Of a DNA stretch of 41,051 bases, positions 7,043-15,200 are shown piece after piece (positions within the stretch are counted from its first letter, which is position 1; each line of letters opens with the position of its first letter). The notes under the pieces are model-generated. The model worked only from the letters and a program-made list of their open reading frames with translations. It searched no databases and had not been told where the DNA came from. The position numbers and the translations under genes are program-made. The stretch lies in assembly GCA_964480475.1 (NCBI GenBank), contig CAYZPW010000023.1, positions 1-41,051 of the forward strand. The letters are read 5' to 3'. The DNA is from CAYZPW01 sp964480475. Lineage in GTDB: Bacteria > B130-G9.

Positions 7043-7918
7043 CTACTCGCACCTGCAAATCCGAAATCCGAGATAGCGATCGCGGTAATCGGGCCCACGC
7101 CTCGGGCGGTCCGCCGACCGACAATGCCTAGCGTCGCGGCCCCAGCCGCCCCCCCGCTCGACCCTGGCCATACCACCGCTCGGCCCCGTAGGGTCTGAAC
7201 GGGGGCTACTGGCGTAGTACTCCTTGCTAAACCAATCAGAGCACCACTCCCACACATTGCCCGACATGTCATATAGGCCCAGAGCATTCGGCTTCTTCAG
7301 CCCAACTGGCTGAGTTCCTGCCCTGTCAGCGTGCGGGTCTGTCCAATACTTCTCATTTGCATTCTTGTCGTACCAACAATACTGCTTCATCACTGACTCA
7401 TCGCTGCAATCTCCCCAATAGAAACTTGCCGTCGTCCCCGCTCGGCAGGCATATTCCCATTCCGCTTCCGTGGGCAATCGATACGTTGTACTTCGCTCAC
7501 TCGATAGCCTCCGGCAGAACTCGACCGCATCATTCCAACTCACACATTCAACAGGACGATTCCCGCCTTTGATGTGCGAGGGATTTGCTCCAATTACCCG
7601 CTCATATTGCGCTTGTGTTACCTCATGCCTGCCCAACCAGAATCCCTTGGTGATCCGAACCATGTGCACTGGTCCCTCGTCATTGCCCCTGCCCTTCTCC
7701 GATTCAGGCGAGCCCATAGTGAATTCGCCGGCCGGAATCCATACGAACTGGATGCCGTCGAAAGTGCGCTCCTCGCCGGGCTTATGCTTGACTACTGCCT
7801 TCTCCTCCTTAGCCCGTTCCTCAACGGCACCTTGAACTCTCATTGCGTTCCCAGCATAAGCAAAGGAACAGATGAAAGCGCAAGCCAGGACGCAGCCAGA
7901 AGTCACTAGCCTATTCAT
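7043..7918 (-). CDS. Secreted SUMF1-domain protein, lacking one catalytic cysteine
   Basis: A 291-residue protein with a signal peptide (to about residue 22) and a complete SUMF1/formylglycine-generating-enzyme domain: WIPAGEFTMGS (60-70), HEVTQAQY, PVECVSWNDAVEFC, YRLPTEAEWEYACRAG (146-161), LGLYDMSGNVWEWCSDW (214-229), and a C-terminal GFRICR. True formylglycine-generating enzymes use two cysteines in the GGSYMC-x4-C segment. Here the segment reads GGGWGRDARHC (256-266): the first cysteine is arginine 261 and only the second remains (Cys266). Copper-dependent conversion of cysteine to formylglycine is therefore unlikely; many bacterial relatives use the fold for binding. AGGAG lies before the ATG. 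A broken second copy is at 4108-4412. Confidence 0.85.
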   Translation of the reverse strand: MNRLVTSGCVLACAFICSFAYAGNAMRVQGAVEERAKEEKAVVKHKPGEERTFDGIQFVWIPAGEFTMGSPESEKGRGNDEGPVHMVRITKGFWLGRHEVTQAQYERVIGANPSHIKGGNRPVECVSWNDAVEFCRRLSSERSTTYRLPTEAEWEYACRAGTTASFYWGDCSDESVMKQYCWYDKNANEKYWTDPHADRAGTQPVGLKKPNALGLYDMSGNVWEWCSDWFSKEYYASSPRSDPTGPSGGMARVERGGGWGRDARHCRSADRPRRGPDYRDRYLGFRICRCE

Positions 7919-8056
7919 GTGTACTCTCCTTCTTATCTCGCATTTCAGTCATCGAATCCCAACCTACATCCGATCCCATGTGTCAAATAAGAACAGGGAC
8001 TATAACATAACTGCCCCATTGAGTAGAGGCTTCGACTTGAATTCGGCGCGTCCTGC

Positions 8057-8068
8057 GATAACGTTATC
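8057..8068. promoter_or_regulatory. Perfect 12-base palindrome upstream of the ABC ATPase gene
   Basis: GATAACGTTATC is its own complement and lies 28 bases before the GTG start of the ABC ATPase gene. It could be an operator, or part of the promoter region (TTGAAT stands upstream at 8037-8042). There is no further support. Confidence 0.25.
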
Positions 8069-8095
8069 AGGGTCCGACTGCCTAAGGCTTAGAAC

Positions 8096-9109
8096 GTGGA
8101 TGTAATTACCTTGAGAGCCGAGATGCCAACGGTGCTTGAGATTAAGGGTCTTGAGACTGAGATACCCACACGGGGCCGTGTGGTGCGCCCCGCGCGGGGT
8201 CTTGATCTTAGTCTGCGCGGGGGTGAGTGCCTGGGCGTAGCCGGGGAGTCTGGCTGCGGCAAGACAATGCTGCTACTCTCAATTATGAGGCTGCTTCCGC
8301 CCGGGGCCAGAATAACAGACGGGTCGATCCTGTTTGAGGACAAGGACCTCGTCGTTCTCTCCGAGGCAGAGATGCGGAGCATTCGTGGGCGGCGAATCGC
8401 GATGGTCTTTCAGGAGCCGATGACTGCGCTGAACCCCGTCTTCACGGTTGGCTCTCAGCTCGTGGAGTGCATCCGGTTGCATCAGCATGCGGGTCGAAGG
8501 GCCGCACGAGACCAGGCGGCTGAGCTCCTGTGCGACCTGAGGATACCGGACCCCACCCGGAGGTTAAAACAACACCCGCACGAGCTCTCGGGGGGGATGA
8601 GGCAGCGCGTCATACTCGCAATCGCGCTTGCCTCAGAACCATCTGTAATTCTCGCCGACGAGCCGACGTCCTCGCTCGACGTCACCGTTCAGGCACAGAT
8701 CATCGCATTGCTTGCCGGGCTTCGACCCAAGCATCAACTCAGCCTGGTCTTCGTGTCGCACGACCTCACCTTGCTGTCGCAATTGTGCGATAGGATAGCG
8801 ATAATGTATCTCGGACGGATTGTCGAGGTCGGCACAACCCAGGAGATCATCGAGAACCCGCAGCACCCATACACTAGGGCGCTGTTGGCCTGCATCCCCC
8901 CACTGCCCGGCGAGGACAAGAGGCGCGCTGGCACGAGTCGGACCTCATTTCAGGTAATCCCCGGCGAGCTGCCCGATGGGGCCGCAGTCATCCCAGGCTG
9001 CCAGTTCCATCCGCGATGTCCGGATGCCACTCAGCAATGCAGAGCCGTTCACCCAACTCTAAGGAGACTTACAAGCACGCACCGCGTAGTCTGCTTCGTC
9101 GCGAACTAG
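8096..9109 (+). CDS. Oligopeptide/dipeptide-type ABC transporter ATP-binding protein (OppD/DppD)
   Basis: A 337-residue ATPase with Walker A (GESGCGKT, about 50-57), Q-loop (MVFQEPMTALNPVFTVG), the signature LSGGMRQRV, Walker B (VILADEPTSSLDV) and the switch histidine (FVSHD). After the ATPase comes the C-terminal segment specific to the Opp/Dpp family, with NPQHPYTRALL and the cysteine-rich CQFHPRCPDATQQC. It would power import of peptides or similar nutrients at the inner membrane. No permease, partner ATPase (OppF) or binding protein lies in the window, so the subunit is an orphan here. Start is GTG at 8096, or possibly ATG at 8123 (nine codons in), since neither has a strong ribosome site. 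Confidence 0.88.
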   Translation: MDVITLRAEMPTVLEIKGLETEIPTRGRVVRPARGLDLSLRGGECLGVAGESGCGKTMLLLSIMRLLPPGARITDGSILFEDKDLVVLSEAEMRSIRGRRIAMVFQEPMTALNPVFTVGSQLVECIRLHQHAGRRAARDQAAELLCDLRIPDPTRRLKQHPHELSGGMRQRVILAIALASEPSVILADEPTSSLDVTVQAQIIALLAGLRPKHQLSLVFVSHDLTLLSQLCDRIAIMYLGRIVEVGTTQEIIENPQHPYTRALLACIPPLPGEDKRRAGTSRTSFQVIPGELPDGAAVIPGCQFHPRCPDATQQCRAVHPTLRRLTSTHRVVCFVAN

Positions 9110-9139
9110 GCTGGGTTCCTGCCCCTGAGAAGCTAAGTT

Positions 9140-9225
9140 GACCACGAATGAACACCAATGAACACTAATCAGGCCAAAACAGGAACGGTACAGATATTCG
9201 TGTTAATTCGTGTCCATTCGCGGTT
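9140..9225. repeat. Inverted repeat of CACGAAT/ATTCGTG units
   Basis: The left arm 9140-9169 (GACCACGAATGAACACCAAT and on) is complementary, with few mismatches, to the right arm 9196-9225 (ATTCGTGTTAATTCGTGTCC and on). A 26-base spacer separates them. It lies between the ABC ATPase gene and the convergent methyltransferase gene, so the transcript from either strand could fold; no T-tract follows. Confidence 0.7.
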
Positions 9226-9256
9226 TCTGCCGGAATCGTGGACCCATAAGTGGGCC

Positions 9257-10276
9257 TCATCTAGGTTGCCTCGCGGCCTCCATGAAATACTCGATGCTCC
9301 TTGCCGAGCTCGGAATTGGGACCTCGCAGCCGGACGCCAGAACGTAGGCGTTCACGTCCGCGGCGGCGTCCCTGCAATTCTGCACCTCCCGATAGATCGC
9401 ATCTCTATCCTCATTCAGGAACACCGTCGTCGGGACGTTGCCGATCACGACGGTTCTTTCATTTGCGACCAACAGCATTTTTTCTAGCGACGACGGCGCA
9501 TCGAAGCTGATGGCGGCTGCGCCGGTATCGACGAGCATCTCCATGGCGGGGTCAATGAAGCCGCAGACGTGAATCGTGATGCCCTTCTTCTGAGCCTTGA
9601 AATGATCGACAACCTGCTTGTGATGCGGCGCCACGAAGTCCTTGTAGATTGCGGGCGAGATGAGGCTGCACGACGCCGGCGCCTCGGACAAGCTGACGCC
9701 CGCGCCGGTCTTTCCGACCTCTTCCCCAAAGACCTTGCAGACCTCGGTCGTGAACTCCATAAGTGACTTGACGAAATCGGGGTCATCGAAGGTGTCCAGG
9801 AGGAGCTTCTCCGCGCCGCGCAGCTCGCACGCGAGGGACCAGGGCCCATTTATCACGCCACCCAGGGCCGCATCTATCCGGGCCTCCGCCACGCGACTGC
9901 ACGCCTCGAGATAATAGGGCATTCTAGCGTCAGAATTGGGGTCGGGCACTTCTAGATGAGCTAACCTCGACTTCTCATCGACGAGGTAGCCTCGCTGCTG
10001 GCACATCCGGTCGTCAAAAAAGTCAACCTTCTGGCCCATCGCCTCCGGCTCCATCACGAGATCGGCCATCATAACGACGATATCCGGCTCAAAGCGCTCA
10101 TAAGCCGCCAGCTGAGCAGCAGCGAACTTCGCCGCATCCGTCAGGAATTGCTCGATAGTTATCCCACAGAACTTCGCGTTGACCGCGCCGAGAACTGGAT
10201 AGGCGCAGAACCTATCAACACGCTGTCGTTTGAAAGCGGCCTTTACGTAATCACGTCCCGTTAGTCCCTCTGTCAT
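9257..10276 (-). CDS. Uroporphyrinogen-decarboxylase-family methyltransferase (MtaA/CmuA type)
   Basis: A 339-residue TIM-barrel protein of the URO-D superfamily. It has the zinc-site pattern of methylcobamide methyltransferases: H236-x-C238 in ITIHVCGFID, and Cys317 in LASGCEVP. True uroporphyrinogen decarboxylases lack this pattern. Such enzymes move a methyl group from a corrinoid protein to a thiol or to folate-type acceptors in anaerobes. The region GGVINGPWSLACELRG (139-154) fits the substrate-side loop. No corrinoid protein or first methyltransferase is nearby, so the methyl donor is unknown. The ATG follows a GGAGAG site. It is convergent with the ABC ATPase gene. Confidence 0.8.
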   Translation of the reverse strand: MTEGLTGRDYVKAAFKRQRVDRFCAYPVLGAVNAKFCGITIEQFLTDAAKFAAAQLAAYERFEPDIVVMMADLVMEPEAMGQKVDFFDDRMCQQRGYLVDEKSRLAHLEVPDPNSDARMPYYLEACSRVAEARIDAALGGVINGPWSLACELRGAEKLLLDTFDDPDFVKSLMEFTTEVCKVFGEEVGKTGAGVSLSEAPASCSLISPAIYKDFVAPHHKQVVDHFKAQKKGITIHVCGFIDPAMEMLVDTGAAAISFDAPSSLEKMLLVANERTVVIGNVPTTVFLNEDRDAIYREVQNCRDAAADVNAYVLASGCEVPIPSSARSIEYFMEAARQPR

Positions 10277-10369
10277 CCGCAGTTGCTCTCCGTGTCTGTT
10301 AGAATCTGTTTTATCTCTCCATGTTGGAGGACATGCCAGAAGCTGACCAGTACAACGCCGGGGATGTTC

Positions 10370-10601
10370 TGTAGGGGCGGCTCACGAGCCGCCCGCCCAT
10401 ATCAATCGGGTTGAATACGCCACTATTGATACGGGAATCAATCAGAACGGGCGTGGTCTTAAGACCGCGCCCCTACACGACCCGCGTGCAATTGCGAGCC
10501 AGCCTCCACGAGCCGCCCGCCCATATCAATCGGGTTGAATACGCCACTATTGATACGGGAATCAATCAGAACGGGCGTGGTCTTAAGGCCTCGCCCCTAC
10601 A
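10370..10601. repeat. Direct duplication of a 108-base element with TGTAGGGGCG ends
   Basis: Copy 1 (10370-10477) begins TGTAGGGGCG and ends CGCCCCTACA, a perfect 10-base terminal inverted repeat. Copy 2 (10508-10601) repeats it almost exactly at an offset of 124 bases, but has lost the left end. Inner parts are also palindromic: GGCGGCTCACGAGCCGCC, and GTGGTCTTAAGACC in copy 1. The rest of the gap 10277-10742 has no gene; 10651-10710 is a run of pyrimidines built from TTTCTCCC-like words. Confidence 0.85.
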
Positions 10602-10742
10602 CCACACCGCACGCGACCACGACCCAGCCTCATAAGGGTCCGCTCTTATATCCCTTTTCTCCCTTTGCCCTTTTCGCCTTTTCTCCCTTTTTCCCCGTTT
10701 CCGTCCTATCGGAGACCCGACAAACGGCGAGCGGAAACCCCT

Positions 10743-12197
10743 CTATATAAATGTCGTGAACAGCTGGTCTATGCTCTCAGTTGATTTGGATTGCTTGAGC
10801 GCCTCAATCGCCTCCTTCAAATGGTCTATTGCCGTCTCGGGGCAATCCGGCATCCTTGCCCCTTCAAAGAGATGTTTGACGGCGGGCTCGAGCTCGCCAA
10901 GTCGGAGGTGAAGAAGCCCCAAAAGGTCGTACAGTCTTGCATCCTGGGCACTCGCCGCAGAAACCGCTAGACGCCCATAGAAGTCCCGTCTCTTAGTCTC
11001 CGAGAGGTCGCCAAGATTCCGCAACAGGAACGGCAACGCACGCGAGTAGAATACCGCGAGGCACCGAAATAAGCGGTCTGGGTTCTCATCTGAAACGATC
11101 GCCTCGACGAAATGAGAGAGCAATTCCTCGGGGAGTTTGCCGATCAGTTTGTGGCTGCTCTCGGAGACTGTGTCGTCCTTGATCGCATTGACCAGAGCGG
11201 TCACGCCCAAAGTTGATGAGCGTGCAAGCGCGTTGAGAGAGATGCTAGAATAGTCAGGATCGTTGATAAGCTCTAAGGCCCGCTTGACTCGCTTCTCAGG
11301 GTCCACGTAGTAGTTGTTGCAGACGAGCAGCTCGTCGTTCGCACATGAGACAGCGAAGAGCGACGCGTTGTCCGCGAGCCGAACGTGAATTGGGCGTTTG
11401 GGCACCGCAAAGCGCCAGGCGATCTCTCCGTCACGGTCAAGCAGCAATAGCACCGGTTTTGCTTTCGACGCAGCGAGAATCCACTCGCCAGTGGCATCGC
11501 AGTCAATCGCGGCGATTTCCTCGTCTGTCTCGGCCAGATAAGTCTGGCTTCCGTCCATTTGGAGCCCAATCACACGCCCATCGAACGTTGAGAAGAACAC
11601 AGCCGAGGCGTCGGGAAGCACGGCAAGCCCCTTGATGCTTGACGTTGTCTTGTGGTCCAGCAAGACCCTCTGCTCAGCATCCATAGTGAGAATGCGGCGC
11701 GCAAAACCCAGGACCGCCATCGAACCGTCGCGAGCGCCGGCCATGAAATGGTATGCTTCCTCGAACTTCTCCTTCCAGACCACGGTGCCCGGTTGCCTTT
11801 TTAGAAGGGCTTTTCTGGTTGCGTCGTAGAACGAGACGGACGAAACGTGTTTGGTGGCGTCCTCGGAGCCCAAGAACGCGAACCTGCCATCGGAAGACAA
11901 CACGGCATTCTGAACATGTTCCTTGACACGCCTCACCTCGCTGCCTGACCTGTCAAAGATGACTAGACCGTCCTTAGTGGATGCATAAACGTATTCCCCG
12001 TCCCGCGTCATGTCGATACTTGTTGCGCTGCTGCCCAGGTTGTGCTCCCACAGCACGCCGCCGTCTGAGTCAATGAGCATAACGACGCCGCTAGGAAAGG
12101 ATGCGGCCGTGCAGGAGCCGTCCGCGCTGATCGATATTTGGCTGGGCAGTCGTGGGAAACTCCTCTCGAATCTTGTGTCCAGGGCTTTCTGGTTCAT
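10743..12197 (-). CDS. Beta-propeller protein with helical C-terminal repeat domain
   Basis: A 484-residue protein without a signal peptide. Residues 15-300 hold repeated four-strand units of the type S-DG-x-A-S-x-G-V-x-IDSDG and LDRDGEIAWRFAVPK, as in WD40/PQQ-type propellers that read out or bind proteins. Residues about 305-484 are helical, with a TPR-like segment (ARLYDLLGLLHLRLGELEPAVKHLFEGA). No catalytic residues are seen. Its ATG comes three bases after the stop of the large kinase-activator gene, with a GGGAG site inside the end of that gene, so the two are translated from one message and probably act together. A role as scaffold or sensor input is inference. Confidence 0.75.
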   Translation of the reverse strand: MNQKALDTRFERSFPRLPSQISISADGSCTAASFPSGVVMLIDSDGGVLWEHNLGSSATSIDMTRDGEYVYASTKDGLVIFDRSGSEVRRVKEHVQNAVLSSDGRFAFLGSEDATKHVSSVSFYDATRKALLKRQPGTVVWKEKFEEAYHFMAGARDGSMAVLGFARRILTMDAEQRVLLDHKTTSSIKGLAVLPDASAVFFSTFDGRVIGLQMDGSQTYLAETDEEIAAIDCDATGEWILAASKAKPVLLLLDRDGEIAWRFAVPKRPIHVRLADNASLFAVSCANDELLVCNNYYVDPEKRVKRALELINDPDYSSISLNALARSSTLGVTALVNAIKDDTVSESSHKLIGKLPEELLSHFVEAIVSDENPDRLFRCLAVFYSRALPFLLRNLGDLSETKRRDFYGRLAVSAASAQDARLYDLLGLLHLRLGELEPAVKHLFEGARMPDCPETAIDHLKEAIEALKQSKSTESIDQLFTTFI

Positions 12198-12200
12198 GGC

Positions 12201-15200
12201 TCAACTCCCAGGTACTTCGATGTCAAAGGCTACGAGCTTACTCCTCAATGTATTCCTTGATATTCCTAGCTCTTGAGCGGCCTTTCTTATGCTCCAACCC
12301 TCCGTGTCAATCGCGCGCCTGAGCACCTCTTCCTCCATAATCGCCAGCATCTGCTTGAGAGTCATCCCCTCCTCGATGAGCCCGTCAACGAACTGGGCGA
12401 CCTTGTCGCTTCGCGACGGAGGCGAGCCGGACCCGCCGGTAGGCAGGAACCCAAAGCAGGACTTCTTCAGGCTGTTGCCGGAAGCATCCATCAAGGCCCG
12501 CTTGACCGCGCTTTCCAGTTCGCGCACGTTGCCGGGCCAGTCATACTCCATGAGAAGCGCAAGCGCGCCCTTTTCGATGCTAGTCACAGGCAATGAACGG
12601 TCCTGAGTATACTTCTTGATGAAGTGATGAACCAGATGGGGGATGTCCCCTTTGCGCTGCCTTAAAGGCGCGATCTTAATAGGGACCTCGTTAACCCTAT
12701 AATAGAGGTCCTTGCGGAACCGCCGCTTCTGGACGAGCCTTAGAAGATCGCGGTTGGTTGCAGTGAGGATTCTAACGTCCACGTGGATGGTCTGCGTTCC
12801 ACCGACTCGTTGAAACTCCTTGTTCTCGATTGCGGTGAGCAGCTTCGCCTGAAGCCCGACCGGGAGGTCTCCGATCTCGTCGAGGAAGAGCGAACCCGTG
12901 TCAGCCACCTCGAACTTCCCGATTCTGCGCTCATCTGCGCCCGTGAAGGCGCCTTTCTCGTGCCCGAAGAGCTCATTCTCCATCAGGTTTTCAGGGATTG
13001 CGGCGCAGTTTATCTTCACAAATGGCCCGTCCTTCCTTGCGCCATTGTAATGAATGGCGCGAGCGACGAGCTCCTTTCCTGTTCCGCTCTCGCCCTCGAT
13101 TAGCACGGCCACCTGGGTATCAGCAACCTGCTTTATTCTCTTGAATACATCCTGCATCAGGCCACTGTCCCCAACGATGTTGTCGAAACTCAGCTGAGGC
13201 GCGATGGCGTCCCTCAGGTCTATATTTTCAACCTGGAGCGATTCTTTTTTGAGCTGAAGTTCCTCAAGCAGCATCGCCTTCTCAATCGCCATCGACGCCT
13301 GCGCTGCAAACGCCGAGAGGAGATATAGGTCCTGCTTGGTAAACACCGTCGCCGAGAGACTGCTATCCACATAAACTGTCCCGCCGACCTCGCCATTTAT
13401 GACGATCGGGACGCAGACGATCGACCTGATGTCGTAAAGCGACACGCTCTTGCTCTCGTGGAACCTGGGATCGCTCTGCGCATCGGTCGTCACGAGCGGC
13501 TTGCCCAGGTCAACCACTCGTTGAATAACGCTCTTGCTTATCCGGGTGACGTCCTCAATTGTCTGCTTGTCAACTTTGCGGGCCACGCGCGTCTGAAGGG
13601 CCCCGGTCTCTGGGTCCTTCAACATGATCAGGCCCCGCTCCGCCCCGAGTATCTCGATGACCGCATCCATCACCCGGTTGAGCAGCTCGTCGAGATCGTG
13701 CAGCGATTCAAACAAGCGAGTAACCTTGTAAAGCGCTTTGACCGCGAGGGAGCCCCGCTGAACCTCGCCTCGATCACCCCATCTCAGGGTCTCGATCTTA
13801 TCATCAATCCGGGCCGCCTCCTCCTTCATGTCAAGGCCGACGAACTGGTCCCTTGCAAGCTCCAGGTTGAGCAGCGCTTCCGACCGATTCTCGGTGCGCA
13901 AAAACAATCCAGAAAGATACTCAGCGGTCTCGCCGATCTTTAGAAAAGCCTCCATCTGCTTAAATATCTTCAGCGCCTCGCTGGCGAGTTCAATTGCCTT
14001 CGGGTATTTCTCCTTAGCCTCTTCAACGCGCGAAAAAAGCGCGAGGCACAGGGCCTGCTCACGGATAGCGCCCCCGTCGCGGGCCGTCGCGAGCCCCTTA
14101 GAGATATCGCGCTGCGCAGAGTCATACTCGCCAAGTCCCAAAGCCGCTTCGGCGCGCTGGCGATGCGCGCACGCGATGTCCATGCGATCGAGATGTTCGG
14201 CCTTAGCAAGAACGCTGGAAGCCGTTTGGCTTGCCTTCCCAAAATCCTGCTCGGCGTTGAAGACACTCGCCTGAGCGAGCTGTCCCTTCAGAAAATCGTA
14301 TTCGCTGTCGATTTCCTTTGAGAGCTCAAGGGCCGGCCGCACCAACGCTCTGGCTCCCTTTACGTCTCCCTGGGCAAGCAGCACTTCGATCCTGAAGCAA
14401 TGGCATAGCACGGCAGCCTCCCGGAACCCGTTCTGCTCGCAGAGCTCTAGGCCCTCGTCGATTCTCCGTTTCGCCTCATCTAACCAGCCCTGCTCAAAAA
14501 GCGCTGAGCCGAGATGCGGCAGAATCCGAGCCATTGCATATCTGTTGCCAAGCGTCTTTGCTATCGCCAGCGCCTTGGTGCATTGCAGCGCCACCTCCTT
14601 CGGTCGGCCCCGCAGGTCAAGAATCGACGCCAGATTGTTGTGCACCACTAGAAGACCTTCCTTGAAGCCTTCCCTCACAAAACAGTCCTGCGCCTCTTTG
14701 TAAGACCTCTCGGCCTCGGCATATTCTTCTAGATGCTGGTTGATGGTTCCATGCGTAACGAGATTACGAGCGTGCTCAGACGTATCCCCAAGCAGCTTGC
14801 CTGCGCGAATTGCATTTGTGCTGAGCTTGAGTGCATCCTCATAGCGACCGGCAGTATCATCGATTATCGCAAGATTCCGAAACAGGCGCGGCAGATAATC
14901 GCACTCAGCCGCGACGGTCGCGGCGCAGCCATCATCCCCCTCGGAAAGAGCTTTCAAGACCGATTCTGGGACGAGGTCTAGCGCAGATGTGAGCTCGGCT
15001 TTGGCCTTGTCATAATCGCACTGTGCGAAAAAAGTCTGGCCCAGGAACGTAAAAAGACGCGCAAGGTAAGCTCTGAGAGCCGCGCCGCCATCCTGTGCCG
15101 CCTTCTTCGACATGAGCTTCAGCCGCTCAATGAGCGCCTGATAGAGCTCTCGAGCCTCATCGAACTTGCCGCGGCCACAGTAGATCACGCCAAGTCTGCA

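Noticed and set aside
10384..10601. Repeated units as a CRISPR array
   Set aside because: There are only two copies of about 95-108 bases at an offset of 124; the units are palindromic elements with terminal inverted repeats and there are no short regular repeats with spacers.
10411..10750. Two similar short open frames (74 and 71 codons)
   Set aside because: They are the same frame in the two copies of a repeat element, so the likeness reflects the repeat and not a protein family.
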